Assembly (NCBI GenBank): GCA_001751085.1 | Contig: MAXP01000346.1 | Location: 657-20,892 of the forward strand | Reading direction: 5' to 3' | Source of the DNA: Desulfobacterales bacterium C00003060 | GTDB lineage: Bacteria > Desulfobacterota > Desulfobacteria > Desulfobacterales > C00003060 | Length of the DNA: 20,236 bases | In this document: positions 1 to 7,902 of the stretch, in pieces | Layout of the letters: the number at the start of each line of letters is the position of its first letter | Position numbering within the stretch: the stretch's first letter is position 1 | Notes under the pieces: model-generated | The model's input: only the letters and a program-made list of their open reading frames with translations | Told to the model about the DNA's origin: nothing | The model's database searches: none | Position numbers and translations under genes: made by a program

Positions 1-713
1 TGATGGCAGGTACAAATCTTCGCCATCTCTATGTTTTTGTCAGGGACACCCGCTTGGATGAGCTGTCTTAGGTTGGCTGTCCTCAAGTCAAGATATGCCA
101 CACCGTCTGCGGAGTCCTTCCTGATACACTCATCCTTGGCCCCAAAAACATCTTCGACCTCACACACGACCTCCTGGCCGACTTGATAGCAACACGGGCC
201 TATAGACGGCCCAATGCCTGCAACGATATCTTCGGGCGAGCAACTAAAGTGTTCTCGAAGGACCTTCACTGTCTTCTGTGTCACGAATCGGAGGGTACCC
301 TTCCACCCTGCATGGGCCACCCCAATCACTTTTTTTGATGGATCAAAAAACAGAATCGGCACACAGTCAGCCGAAAGAATCATCAGACAAATATCCGGCA
401 CATTGGTCACCATCGCATCTGTGGCATTGATTGCCCCCTTGTAATCAATAGAGCCTTTGCCTCGAAGTCCTTCTGATATGATCTTTACATGACAGCCATG
501 AATTTGCTTGGCTGTTGTCAGGCTGGTCAAGGAGATTCCAAGGGCTTCAGCAAGCAGCTTGCGGTTCTTGAGTACCTTTTCCGGATCATCCTCAACATTG
601 AACGACAGATTCAATGAGTTATAAGGTGGGCTGCTAAAGCCACCCAGCCGAGTTGATACGAAGTGACTGATCCCCTTATGTCTCAGAAAATTTTCGAAAA
701 ACCATATGCACAA
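1..713 (-). CDS. pgeF: PgeF/YfiH peptidoglycan editing factor (polyphenol oxidase/laccase-domain family), C-terminus cut by window edge
   Basis: Reading the minus strand from 713 gives an open frame that runs off the left edge, about 237 codons. The family (PgeF, YfiH, YlmD; COG1496) is a copper/zinc-type hydrolase-oxidase that removes mis-incorporated L-Ser from UDP-MurNAc in E. coli. The hallmark residues are visible: KQIHG (first metal His), SADCVPI (Cys) and VAHAGWKGT (second His), followed by the family's GIGPSIGPCCYQVG stretch. The frame ends at ICTCHH, so probably only 15-20 residues lie outside the window. The start is TTG at 713, seven bases after the TGA of the upstream metalloprotease and in the same frame, with an AAGGGAAG ribosome site ahead; no ATG fits. 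It is the last visible gene of the minus-strand envelope operon. Family assignment is firm; the start is less so. Confidence 0.88.
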   Translation of the reverse strand, partial: MCIWFFENFLRHKGISHFVSTRLGGFSSPPYNSLNLSFNVEDDPEKVLKNRKLLAEALGISLTSLTTAKQIHGCHVKIISEGLRGKGSIDYKGAINATDAMVTNVPDICLMILSADCVPILFFDPSKKVIGVAHAGWKGTLRFVTQKTVKVLREHFSCSPEDIVAGIGPSIGPCCYQVGQEVVCEVEDVFGAKDECIRKDSADGVAYLDLRTANLRQLIQAGVPDKNIEMAKICTCH

Positions 714-716
714 GGT

Positions 717-2180
717 TCAACAGCTTCCCTTCTCCACAACTTTGACCAAAAAATCGGCTGGGATCATATCGTGCAAATACTTTCCGTTTAGCAAAGCCAT
801 CTCATTCAGTTTATCATCCGGAACGTCTAACAAACGGAGGGTGTCTTCCAACGTTCCAGCAGTCCTCACGGTATGAACACGAAGACGGTCAGGCTTGACA
901 TTGATCCTTTTTGGATCTGTAAGGGCTCTGAATCCGCTCATAGTGGCATGGAAAAACGATCTATATCTCTGAAAGTGGGGTTGGGAAGAAAATCCGTGAA
1001 ATACAAAAACATTTTGACCATGTTGAATAAAACAGGACATCACGCGGATAGTCCCTTGTTGGGCGGCGATATCACAAATCAAGCATTCTGCAGGCAGTTG
1101 GTTTATATCTGTCGCATTGGACTCAATCACACGCGCCCTGGCCTTGCCAATGAATCTGCTGACAGCATCTCCTGGAGAGTATCCGGGTTCGACAGAAAAC
1201 AGGATCACAGCGTCCTGCCGTTTGCTGACCATTTGCACTTGTGCTGGTCTGTTATTGAGCTTCCAGTCAACAGGCACGGGAAATTGAAATTTCAACGCAG
1301 GATGATAAAATACGTGATTATCTACGTATCCTTGGCGAGGATTCTCCCCAAATACCAGACCATCTATGTGCCGCAAGTATGCGTCCCGGCTTACCTTCAA
1401 GTCTCTAACACCGAGTTCTCCGGCCCATTTCTCGGCTTCCCTCTGAACCGCCCTTATCCGGTCCGGCGGATTAGGATGGGTGGAAAACCAGCCCTCCAGG
1501 CCACTGCGATCCGAGGATGGGTGCAACCGTTCCAGTGTTTCAAAAAAGTTAGCCATATGGCTCGCATCAAATCCAGCCTTGGTGGCGTATTCCACGCCCA
1601 AATCATCTGCTTGACGCTCATTGTCCCGGCTGAATCTAAGGAATAACATTCCAACACCAGACTGTGCGAGGCCGGCATATCTTTGGAAGTCTTCAGAAAG
1701 GAGGGAGCCCACCCCCAAACCTAATTGAGCAAGCTGGGCTCTGCTGTACTGTTGGGCAGAATGACGGGCCGTGACGTGGCCAATCTCGTGTCCCAGGACA
1801 CCGGCCAGTTCTGCTTCGCTGTTCAGATAACTCAAAACACCTCGGGTAAGATACACATATCCGCCAGGTACGGCAAAGGCGTTGACTACCGCGCTATCCA
1901 GTATCTGAAACTCAAAAGGTAAGCTGGGACGGTGGGACACACTGGCCATGCGTTGACCGATGTGCTCAATGTAGGCAGCCAATGGCGGATCATCATATAT
2001 CCCATAGGTTTCAGTGACCTGCACATTGGTCTTATTGCCTAACCTGATCTCATCCGACTCGCTAAGCAACATCAATTCATGCTGGCCGGTTACCGGATTT
2101 ACTGCACACGAAAGCATTGAAAAAACAAGACCAAAAAGAATCAAACGAATGACGCAGTCAGTGATTCCACGGTACTTCAA
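717..2180 (-). CDS. M48-family metalloprotease lipoprotein with C-terminal LysM-like tail
   Basis: Periplasmic zinc metalloprotease of the BepA/YfgC-like M48 class, predicted to be lipid-anchored. With the TTG start at 2180 it has 487 residues: a signal peptide ending in the lipobox FSMLSC, then the peptidase with HEIGH at about 131-135 and the third zinc ligand Glu in DNERQADD at about 188. The last 200 residues are not protease; they hold an unassigned domain and a final stretch (VHTVRTAGTLEDTLRLLDVP) that looks LysM-like. TTG at 2180 has AGGAGA six bases ahead and gives a clean signal peptide. The longer frame starts with GTG at 2228, has a poor ribosome site and adds 16 charged residues in front. 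It follows the DUF1318 lipoprotein gene by 56 bases and abuts pgeF. Members of the family process or clear outer-membrane proteins; the substrate here is unknown. Confidence 0.9.
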   Translation of the reverse strand: MKYRGITDCVIRLILFGLVFSMLSCAVNPVTGQHELMLLSESDEIRLGNKTNVQVTETYGIYDDPPLAAYIEHIGQRMASVSHRPSLPFEFQILDSAVVNAFAVPGGYVYLTRGVLSYLNSEAELAGVLGHEIGHVTARHSAQQYSRAQLAQLGLGVGSLLSEDFQRYAGLAQSGVGMLFLRFSRDNERQADDLGVEYATKAGFDASHMANFFETLERLHPSSDRSGLEGWFSTHPNPPDRIRAVQREAEKWAGELGVRDLKVSRDAYLRHIDGLVFGENPRQGYVDNHVFYHPALKFQFPVPVDWKLNNRPAQVQMVSKRQDAVILFSVEPGYSPGDAVSRFIGKARARVIESNATDINQLPAECLICDIAAQQGTIRVMSCFIQHGQNVFVFHGFSSQPHFQRYRSFFHATMSGFRALTDPKRINVKPDRLRVHTVRTAGTLEDTLRLLDVPDDKLNEMALLNGKYLHDMIPADFLVKVVEKGSC

Positions 2181-2236
2181 AGGGCATCTCCTGGCAAAAG
2201 TCTGAATCCTATCCTTTCGGGATCGCACTCATTCCA

Positions 2237-2776
2237 CTACTTCTGCCATTCCTTGGCAAAGATCTCCGCGATCTTGTTTGTCTGGCTTGGGTCAATATTC
2301 AAGGCCTTGGCAATCTCCTTGTACAATGTCTTTCTGTTTTCATTTTCTGCATCAATGAGGTTGTTGAGATTCCTTCTCTCCTTGAGACCCAATCCTTCCG
2401 TATTCCATAGAGACACATAGCCGTTGGCCCCCTCTTTCAGCATCCCTTTTTGGTAGTAGGGCTTCATCTGGCTGTACCGGCTCTTCATCTTTTCCTTCAA
2501 GGCCCGGATTGTGGGGTTGGAAACAGCAGTTACGTCATCGGCCCAGGCAAAAGAACACGTCAAAGCCAGAATGTGTTCTTGCAACAGAAAACCCTCTTCA
2601 TTCCTCAAAGATTGCTCTTTCACCTCAGGCTTATTGCTTCTGATCTCATGGACTATCTCTTCGGCAACGGATTCCACCTTTTCAGCCGGAAAGTAGATGT
2701 TAATAGTGACGCAGGCAAGAATGGATAACATCATGGACAAGACAACCATCAACAACGGGTTTCGATGCCTTTTCAT
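2237..2776 (-). CDS. YnbE-like/YdbL-like (DUF1318) fusion lipoprotein
   Basis: 179 residues. Residues 1-22 are a lipoprotein signal (MKRHRN, then a hydrophobic run, then SILAC). Mature Cys22 begins CVTINIYFPAEKVE, which resembles the short YnbE lipoprotein of enterobacteria, though the similarity is weak and recalled rather than computed. Residues 86-179 match the YdbL/DUF1318 pattern: N-A-E-R-like ENENRKTLYKEIA after a GANGYV element. Between the two parts, residues 69-80 (ILALTCSFAWAD) look like the end of a second signal peptide, as if a secreted YdbL had been fused behind a lipoprotein. AGGAGG sits seven bases before the ATG. In E. coli ydbH, ynbE and ydbL form one operon and YdbH-YnbE bridge the periplasm for lipid transport. 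The next gene upstream here is a YdbH-like protein, which supports the same role. Confidence 0.82.
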   Translation of the reverse strand: MKRHRNPLLMVVLSMMLSILACVTINIYFPAEKVESVAEEIVHEIRSNKPEVKEQSLRNEEGFLLQEHILALTCSFAWADDVTAVSNPTIRALKEKMKSRYSQMKPYYQKGMLKEGANGYVSLWNTEGLGLKERRNLNNLIDAENENRKTLYKEIAKALNIDPSQTNKIAEIFAKEWQK

Positions 2777-2960
2777 ATCGCCTCCTATTAGTATTTCGGA
2801 TTTCGGCCTGCCCTGGTGCTCGCTTCATATATGCAACCACAGAGCCTATTGGCCAGGTCTGGGCCAGGGATTTCGGAATGCGGGATGTCATCAAGGCGAA
2901 AGGCGCAATACGGAGTCAAACTGCCTATCGTTTTGACGTAAATTCATAATAAGAAACTGG

Positions 2961-2997
2961 CCGAAGAGATTCACCAACCCCGAAGAGATTACTCAAC
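2961..2997. repeat. 19-base-period imperfect tandem repeat at the ydbH-like stop codon
   Basis: Two 18-base units at 2961-2978 and 2980-2997 share CCGAAGAGATT and a CAAC end, differing only in three central bases (CAC versus ACT). The second unit contains the stop codon of the large YdbH-like gene. It looks like a small slippage duplication; no function is seen. Confidence 0.55.
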
Positions 2998-5643
2998 CAC
3001 AGGGCCGTGTTTTGCGGCTGTTACGCGTTTAATCCGCTTTACCATGTCCTTGAAACTGACACGATTATCAGGATTCTGATTTACAACATTCACACCGGAA
3101 ATGCCACCCCTTTTCACCAGGTACTCCTGCCCCCCTTCCCTGATGGCGCCGTTGATCCTGAAAACATCATTTTTCAAGGATGCCTTCACTCCGATTTTTT
3201 TATAGGGAAACTCTTTGAAAAAACAGGCAAAACCCCCGGCAACTCCCATGAAAGGGCTCTGACCTTCGCCAATTTGTGCGATACTATCCACTGCCTTAAC
3301 GCTTATCCTTTGAGACACGCCCCTTTTCTTGACCGTCTCCAGAAACAAATCAAATCTTTGGGGTTGGCCGTGAGCTATCTCCAGGCCCTTGATATGTCCA
3401 TTCAAAACCCCTTCAATCTTCCCAAACGAGGTGGCTGCAGTAAGCTTTGCCAGACTCAGATCCTTCCACCAGGCACTCAGTGTGAGAACAGGGGTAGATG
3501 TGAAGATGCCTGATGCGCCAAGATCGGAAAAAACGATCTCTCCGTTCAAGGCTTTGACCCTTATCTTTCCGCAACTGCTGATGGTATCCCCCTCAAAACG
3601 AATCGGGTCCAGTTTTCCTTCCATCGTCCCCTGAATGGGTTGTGACCAGATTCCTGACAAGAGTGGGTTGATGTCGATTGCATTCATTGTAAGGCTTGTC
3701 TCAACGGATGGTCGCGAACTGAACACATCTTTGCATACCAGCGGTCCCACCTGGACGTTGCCGCCTGGAATTCTGAGGATGGTTGGAGACCTAACAGATA
3801 AACGATTAGGACCGACTTGAAATGGGATATTGATCGCCTGTCCGGGGAGCGGGGGAAGGCTCATGGAAGAAATGGATAACCGGCCTCTTGCGGTCTCCTT
3901 CCATATCTTGCCCTTTCCGCTCTGATACCAGACGGGCAGGTTGAGATCAATCCCTTGAAAGGAAAAACCATCATCACCCGATGAAAGCTCCCCCTCACGC
4001 CACGTGCAGTTACCCGTTGCGATCCAATCCGTCCCGGTACCTGTCAGTTTCAGATCAGCCAAGATAAATCCTCCAACATGCACGGAACCAAGAAAAGGTT
4101 TTTCCGTCTGGAACGGTTCCGAAACAAAATGGTGGAAAAGCGGACGAAGAGCCGTTTGCTCGGTTTTTGCAGTGAAACACGCACTTAGGTGCTCGGCCTT
4201 GCAAAGGATCGTCCCAGCCACATCAAGACCCAATATGTCTTTCAACCCGAGCCTCAGATTTGATATTCGCAAAGATTCTTGTCTGATATCATAAACACCT
4301 CTAAGGGAGGCAGAGAAGGGATTTCTGCCTAAGTCCTGATAATATCTGTCATACAGGATCTCACCTCCACAGACCTTTAAGGTTGTATTGGCAGTCAAGT
4401 GATAACTACTCAGGTGGATCTCCGCATCCGTCTCGGCCTTCACTAGGAGTCCTTCTCCCATGCAGGATGAATCCCGATTCTGAAAGCTGAGGTCTGTAAA
4501 GGCCAATTTGGAGGTGAGAGTACACCGTCCCTTTTCTTGTAAGACGGCTCTTATGTGAAGGGAATCAAGGCCACTTAACTGCCAACCAGCAGGGAGCAGG
4601 TTTAAGGCGAAGCCTGATTCGAAAAGATGGATGTCTTCCCCCTTTAGCTCCATTGTGGCCTCTTTCTCATCAATCTTCAGTGATAGCCGTAGGTTCTGCA
4701 ATAACGATGAGGTAAGGTGTATTTCAGGAAAGAAAAGGAATCCCTCCTTTGCGTCTATGCTCCCTTTCCGGAGCTGGAACCGAACATCATCGATCCGGTA
4801 GTCCTCTTTAGCTATCGCAAGTGCAGCCTGCGACATATGGAGATCAAGGGTATCAAGGACCAGTTTTCTATCGTTGTGGTCATAGACGAGTGTTCCCTGC
4901 ACTTCCATGCCATTGACATTCATATGAGGGCTCTTAAAAACTGCTTTTTGAGCGCTTAATAGGCCCCTTACTCTCGGATCAACAAGGGATATGGTACGAT
5001 CTGTTGTGACATGAACGCAGGGGACTGAAAGGCTTATCTTTTTGAGAGGCCATTGGACCTGTGTACTGCAGGAGATGTCAACAAAATGATCAGGATTTAG
5101 CGTTGCACGAATCCCGCTTACATGAACTTCCTGATCGTCGGAGCTAAAGACGATCTCCCCATTGACGACTTCCGCCCCCTCCAGTCTGACCTCCCTGAAG
5201 AGGAAAAGAGCTATCATTCTCCTTAAGACCCGTGCCAAAAATGCGGGTTCTACTTTCGATGTGGTCTCGGGCAAACCCATCTCTCCAGAAAGATGGGTCG
5301 AAAAATCTATAATTTTCAGGTACTTAAAGGAAAGGCTCTTGTGGCCGAATGGACCCGGCAGGCTGATATCCGCCATGAGATCAGCAACTTTAAGACGAAA
5401 ACCATACTGGTTTTTCCCGGGCTTAACGACGACGCCTTTTGCGTGGATTCTTAGAGGTCTGATGGAGTAAGAGAGGTCTTTTATGGTGAAAGAGGTCCCA
5501 GTTGATCTGGAGACGGTCCTTTCTACCAGCGCCTTTATCCTGTGTGGATGGTAATAGTAATAAAGGATAGCCCCGGTCAGAAAGGCCGAAAAAAGGACAA
5601 CTATGATGCAGAAGGTTAGGAATATTTTTCTAACAATTTGCAA
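2989..5643 (-). CDS. Large AsmA/YdbH-like inner-membrane-anchored bridge protein
   Basis: 884 residues. One N-terminal membrane segment at about 9-31 is followed by a tyrosine-rich turn (YYYYHPHRI) and a sequence typical of the AsmA/DUF748 start (RTVSRSTGTSFTIKDLSY). The rest is long beta-rich sequence without catalytic motifs, as expected for the hydrophobic-groove rods of the AsmA, TamB and YdbH families. The C-terminal third (GEIVFSDLGASGIF, then IEGVLNGHIKGLEI) resembles the conserved YdbH end. Known for the family: YdbH spans the periplasm and with YnbE moves phospholipid to the outer membrane. The start is TTG at 5643, because an in-frame TAG stands nine bases upstream; the ribosome site (CAGG) is weak. 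The next gene encodes a YnbE/YdbL-like lipoprotein, 212 bases downstream. YdbH rather than another AsmA member is an inference from this neighbour. Confidence 0.8.
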   Translation of the reverse strand: MQIVRKIFLTFCIIVVLFSAFLTGAILYYYYHPHRIKALVERTVSRSTGTSFTIKDLSYSIRPLRIHAKGVVVKPGKNQYGFRLKVADLMADISLPGPFGHKSLSFKYLKIIDFSTHLSGEMGLPETTSKVEPAFLARVLRRMIALFLFREVRLEGAEVVNGEIVFSSDDQEVHVSGIRATLNPDHFVDISCSTQVQWPLKKISLSVPCVHVTTDRTISLVDPRVRGLLSAQKAVFKSPHMNVNGMEVQGTLVYDHNDRKLVLDTLDLHMSQAALAIAKEDYRIDDVRFQLRKGSIDAKEGFLFFPEIHLTSSLLQNLRLSLKIDEKEATMELKGEDIHLFESGFALNLLPAGWQLSGLDSLHIRAVLQEKGRCTLTSKLAFTDLSFQNRDSSCMGEGLLVKAETDAEIHLSSYHLTANTTLKVCGGEILYDRYYQDLGRNPFSASLRGVYDIRQESLRISNLRLGLKDILGLDVAGTILCKAEHLSACFTAKTEQTALRPLFHHFVSEPFQTEKPFLGSVHVGGFILADLKLTGTGTDWIATGNCTWREGELSSGDDGFSFQGIDLNLPVWYQSGKGKIWKETARGRLSISSMSLPPLPGQAINIPFQVGPNRLSVRSPTILRIPGGNVQVGPLVCKDVFSSRPSVETSLTMNAIDINPLLSGIWSQPIQGTMEGKLDPIRFEGDTISSCGKIRVKALNGEIVFSDLGASGIFTSTPVLTLSAWWKDLSLAKLTAATSFGKIEGVLNGHIKGLEIAHGQPQRFDLFLETVKKRGVSQRISVKAVDSIAQIGEGQSPFMGVAGGFACFFKEFPYKKIGVKASLKNDVFRINGAIREGGQEYLVKRGGISGVNVVNQNPDNRVSFKDMVKRIKRVTAAKHGPVVE

Positions 5644-5973
5644 TGCCTGCTATCCAATGGCACTATCGAGGCCAAAAAGCCTGTCTTTGTACAGAGATCG
5701 TCAAATAGTTGAGTCGTTGAGTCGGAAAACAAGCATGTTAAACCAGCATATTAGGGCTTCAAAGGGGTTTTACAACACAAAGTGCCTCCCCAAAATCCGT
5801 TATAATCAGGTCTTTTGAAATGAGTTGCGGGTTGGAGGACGAAGCGAAGCGGGTTTTTCGTGCCCGAGAGGCTCAACTACTATCTTCCTTTTTGCCGAAA
5901 CTGCCCCAAAAAAGCGGGGCCCACGCTGAAAATGGATTGCGCCCCAACGACGAGGGAGGGTAAGGAATTAAGG
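5644..5973. other. Intergenic region between the ydbH-like gene and the tRNA-Asp terminator
   Basis: No credible ORF on either strand. The part next to the ydbH-like gene should hold its promoter. The best candidate on the minus strand is TTGTAA with a 16-base spacer and TAATAT (5775 to 5748), each box matching four of six. On the plus strand a perfect TATAAT occurs near 5802-5807 but without a -35 partner. Short hairpins (GCCCC/GGGGC around 5908-5925) and a repeated GCGGGTT are present. I recognise no known RNA here. Confidence 0.4.
5748..5775 (-). promoter_or_regulatory. Weak candidate sigma70 promoter for the ydbH-ydbL-M48-pgeF operon
   Basis: On the minus strand TTGTAA, 16 bases, TAATAT. 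Each hexamer matches the consensus at four of six positions. It lies about 100 bases upstream of the TTG start at 5643. This is the best pair I found by eye in the gap, but such matches are common by chance. Confidence 0.25.
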
Positions 5974-6010
5974 CAAAAAAAGGGGCTCACCCAAAATGGC
6001 TAAGCCCCTG
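5974..6010 (-). terminator. Rho-independent terminator of tRNA-Asp
   Basis: On the minus strand, a perfect 7-bp stem AGGGGCT/AGCCCCT (6009-6003 and 5987-5981) encloses a 15-base loop and is followed directly by seven T. It begins nine bases past the CCA end of tRNA-Asp, so it should end that transcript. Confidence 0.85.
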
Positions 6011-6018
6011 ATATTACA

Positions 6019-6096
6019 TGGCGGGGACGACGAGACTCGAACTCGCGACCTCCGGCGTGACAGGCCGGCGTTCTAACCAAACTGAACTACGCCCCC
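6019..6096 (-). tRNA. tRNA-Asp(GTC)
   Basis: Cloverleaf read by eye on the minus strand. Acceptor stem GGGGGCG pairs with CGTCCCC (one G-T), followed by discriminator G and an encoded CCA. The anticodon arm GCCGG-CTGTCAC-GCCGG gives anticodon GTC, so aspartate. The T arm GCGAG-TTCGAGT-CTCGT is intact. A strong terminator follows. A detached tRNA-Val 3' half lies just upstream on the same strand, so the gene may once have been the second of a Val-Asp pair. Confidence 0.96.
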
Positions 6097-6110
6097 AAAA
6101 GAACACAAAT

Positions 6111-6158
6111 GGCAGACGGAACAAGGCTTGAACCTGTGCCCCCCCGCTTGTAACTTCA
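6111..6158 (-). pseudogene. Detached 3' half of a tRNA-Val gene (possible attachment-site remnant)
   Basis: On the minus strand this stretch aligns without gaps to the 3' part of the intact tRNA-Val at 11331-11406. The match runs from TTACAAG of the anticodon loop, through the variable region and T arm (CACAGGTTCAAGCC is identical), to the acceptor 3' strand, where ACCA is changed to GCCA. I count about five differences in some 46 bases. Upstream of the anticodon loop no tRNA 5' half can be found. Fragments of exactly this extent are typical of att sites of elements that integrate into tRNA genes; a decayed tandem gene copy is the alternative. Confidence 0.75.
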
Positions 6159-6335
6159 ATAAATGATTCATTAATCTTGCGCAAAAAGCCTTTATCCCGA
6201 ATTATCGGTTCATATACTACAATCGATTGCCCAGGATTGCAAGGGAAAAATGACCATAAACGAAGGAGCTTGTGATTCTTATCGGATGGACTTTTCATTA
6301 ACGGTCAAAGGGCAGGACCGCAAGACGGCCAAGTA
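6159..6335. other. Intergenic gap, nothing recognised
   Basis: AT-rich sequence between the tRNA-Val fragment and the kinase promoter. It contains a small dyad (AATGATTCATT near 6162) but no ORF, RNA or terminator that I can support. Confidence 0.4.
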
Positions 6336-6364
6336 TTGACACTACCATGCTCAAATGTTATGTT
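6336..6364 (+). promoter_or_regulatory. Sigma70-type promoter of the kinase-lipoprotein-regulator operon
   Basis: Perfect TTGACA at 6336-6341, a 17-base spacer and TATGTT at 6359-6364 (four of six). The predicted start near 6371 gives a leader of about 60 bases before the kinase ATG at 6433. The first two genes have no other gap for a promoter. Confidence 0.65.
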
Positions 6365-6432
6365 TTAATGATATGACTTTACCCGGAAGAACGGTCTATG
6401 CCAGCAAAGGAGATACCCTCAAAAGGGGAAAT

Positions 6433-7902
6433 ATGAGGGAATTTACTATTTTTAAGAGACTTGCACTTGGTTACCTTGCGATCCTGTTGGTTGTTGTTGC
6501 TTTGGGGATCTATACAACATTGAAGCTTAATCAACTAAACCATATCATCCTCTCGATTAGTTCCATTGACGGTGAGATCATACGGATAGCAAACAGGTTA
6601 AGAGGTACCATCCTCTCCCAGAGGGCGTTCGAAAAAAAGTATATCGTTTCCAAGGATAAAGACTTTCACCGCCAGTTCTCGGAGACTGAGAAATACATTG
6701 AAAAGGACATTAGACAGATAGACCTCCTTATGGACACCCCGGAAAAAAAGAGGCTGATTGCCGATGCAAAGGAGTTGCACAGCCAATACCTTGCTGTGGT
6801 GCAAAAGGAAGTTCGTTTGATAAAGGCCGGCAAGGGGAATCTTCCGAAAGGATATCAAGGGGAAAAATGGAATCTCGTCAATCATATGACCAATAAGCTG
6901 GCGAAAGTTGTAGAGACAGCAAAGGGGGATATGAATAGAAAGATTGGAACGTCAGGGGAGATCGGAGCTCGGGCATCGAAAGTCGCAACGATCATAACTG
7001 TTGCTGCTATCATTATGGCAATCTTGATCGCATTTTTCAATGCACGAACCATCAATCGTCCTATTCTCCTCCTTATAGAAGGAACAAGGAAGATCGCAAA
7101 AGGCAAGTTTGAGGAGCATCTAACGATACCTTCTCCTCCCGAGATAAAGGAGCTTGCAAATGCCTTCAACCTTATGTGTGACCGTCTAAAAGAGATCGAC
7201 GAGATAAAGGCCGATCTTATTTCCAATATATCACATGAACTTCGAACCCCCTTAGCGGTGACCAGGGAGGCAGTAAGCTTGCTCCTTTCCGGTGTCTCCG
7301 CAGGCTCCGTGGCAAAAGACCGAAAGCTTCTACGTATCATCGAGGAGGAGTGTGAAAGATTGATACACTCCGTTAATAGGATACTTGACCTCTCCCGGAT
7401 GGATGCCGGGATGATGGATTATCATCCTGAGAAGCACAGCCTTTCCCCCCTGATAGAAAGGAATGTTTCAAAGATAATGCCAATCGCACAAAGGAACGGA
7501 ATCAGCCTTGAGGTATATCTTGATGGGAACCTACCCCCTGCCAATATAGACGGGGAGAGGATAGGCCAGGTGATGGATAACCTATTGGAAAATGCCCTGA
7601 AATTCACACCGGAAGGTGGGAGGGTGGTGATTACAGCCATACTCAAGAACGGAAAGACGTCAGGCCCTCTTTCCAGTCAAGGGAATGAGCTTATTGAGAT
7701 TTCCGTATCAGACACCGGCTGTGGAATCCCTGATGAGAATCTTGCAGAGATATTCAATAAATTTAAGAAGTTACATGGAAGGGGCACAGGGTTGGGTCTG
7801 CATATTGCAAAGCATGTTGTTAATGCTTACGGAGGTAGCATATGTGTGGAAAGCGAGTCAGGAAAGGGAAGTACCTTTTCTTTCACTGTGCCTGCCTGTT
7901 AG
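6433..7902 (+). CDS. Membrane sensor histidine kinase, GlrK/QseE-like by context
   Basis: 489 residues from the ATG at 6433, chosen because AAGGGGA precedes it and the first membrane helix then begins properly; the open frame extends upstream to 6355 but overlaps the -10 box. Helix 1 is at about 9-31, followed by a periplasmic helical region of about 150 residues, helix 2 at 183-203, HAMP at 204-257, and the dimerisation domain with phospho-acceptor His268 in SHELRTPL. The ATPase domain has N-box NLLENALKF (Asn387), G1 DTGCGIP at 427-433 and G2 GRGTGLGLHI. All catalytic elements are present. It should autophosphorylate and pass phosphate to the response regulator two genes downstream. Order (kinase, lipoprotein, sigma54 regulator) is that of glrK-qseG-glrR; the signal is not evident from the sequence. 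Confidence 0.93.
   Translation: MREFTIFKRLALGYLAILLVVVALGIYTTLKLNQLNHIILSISSIDGEIIRIANRLRGTILSQRAFEKKYIVSKDKDFHRQFSETEKYIEKDIRQIDLLMDTPEKKRLIADAKELHSQYLAVVQKEVRLIKAGKGNLPKGYQGEKWNLVNHMTNKLAKVVETAKGDMNRKIGTSGEIGARASKVATIITVAAIIMAILIAFFNARTINRPILLLIEGTRKIAKGKFEEHLTIPSPPEIKELANAFNLMCDRLKEIDEIKADLISNISHELRTPLAVTREAVSLLLSGVSAGSVAKDRKLLRIIEEECERLIHSVNRILDLSRMDAGMMDYHPEKHSLSPLIERNVSKIMPIAQRNGISLEVYLDGNLPPANIDGERIGQVMDNLLENALKFTPEGGRVVITAILKNGKTSGPLSSQGNELIEISVSDTGCGIPDENLAEIFNKFKKLHGRGTGLGLHIAKHVVNAYGGSICVESESGKGSTFSFTVPAC

Noticed and set aside
214..444. 76-residue plus-strand frame at the left edge
   Set aside because: Antisense to pgeF, whose minus-strand frame carries all family metal-binding motifs.
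873..1646. 257-residue plus-strand frame
   Set aside because: It lies wholly antisense to the M48 protease gene, which has clear catalytic motifs; the plus-strand product shows no domain or ribosome site.
6014..6298. 94-residue minus-strand frame across tRNA-Asp, ending in SSVWLERRPVTPEVASSSLV
   Set aside because: Spurious translation through tRNA-Asp and the tRNA-Val fragment.
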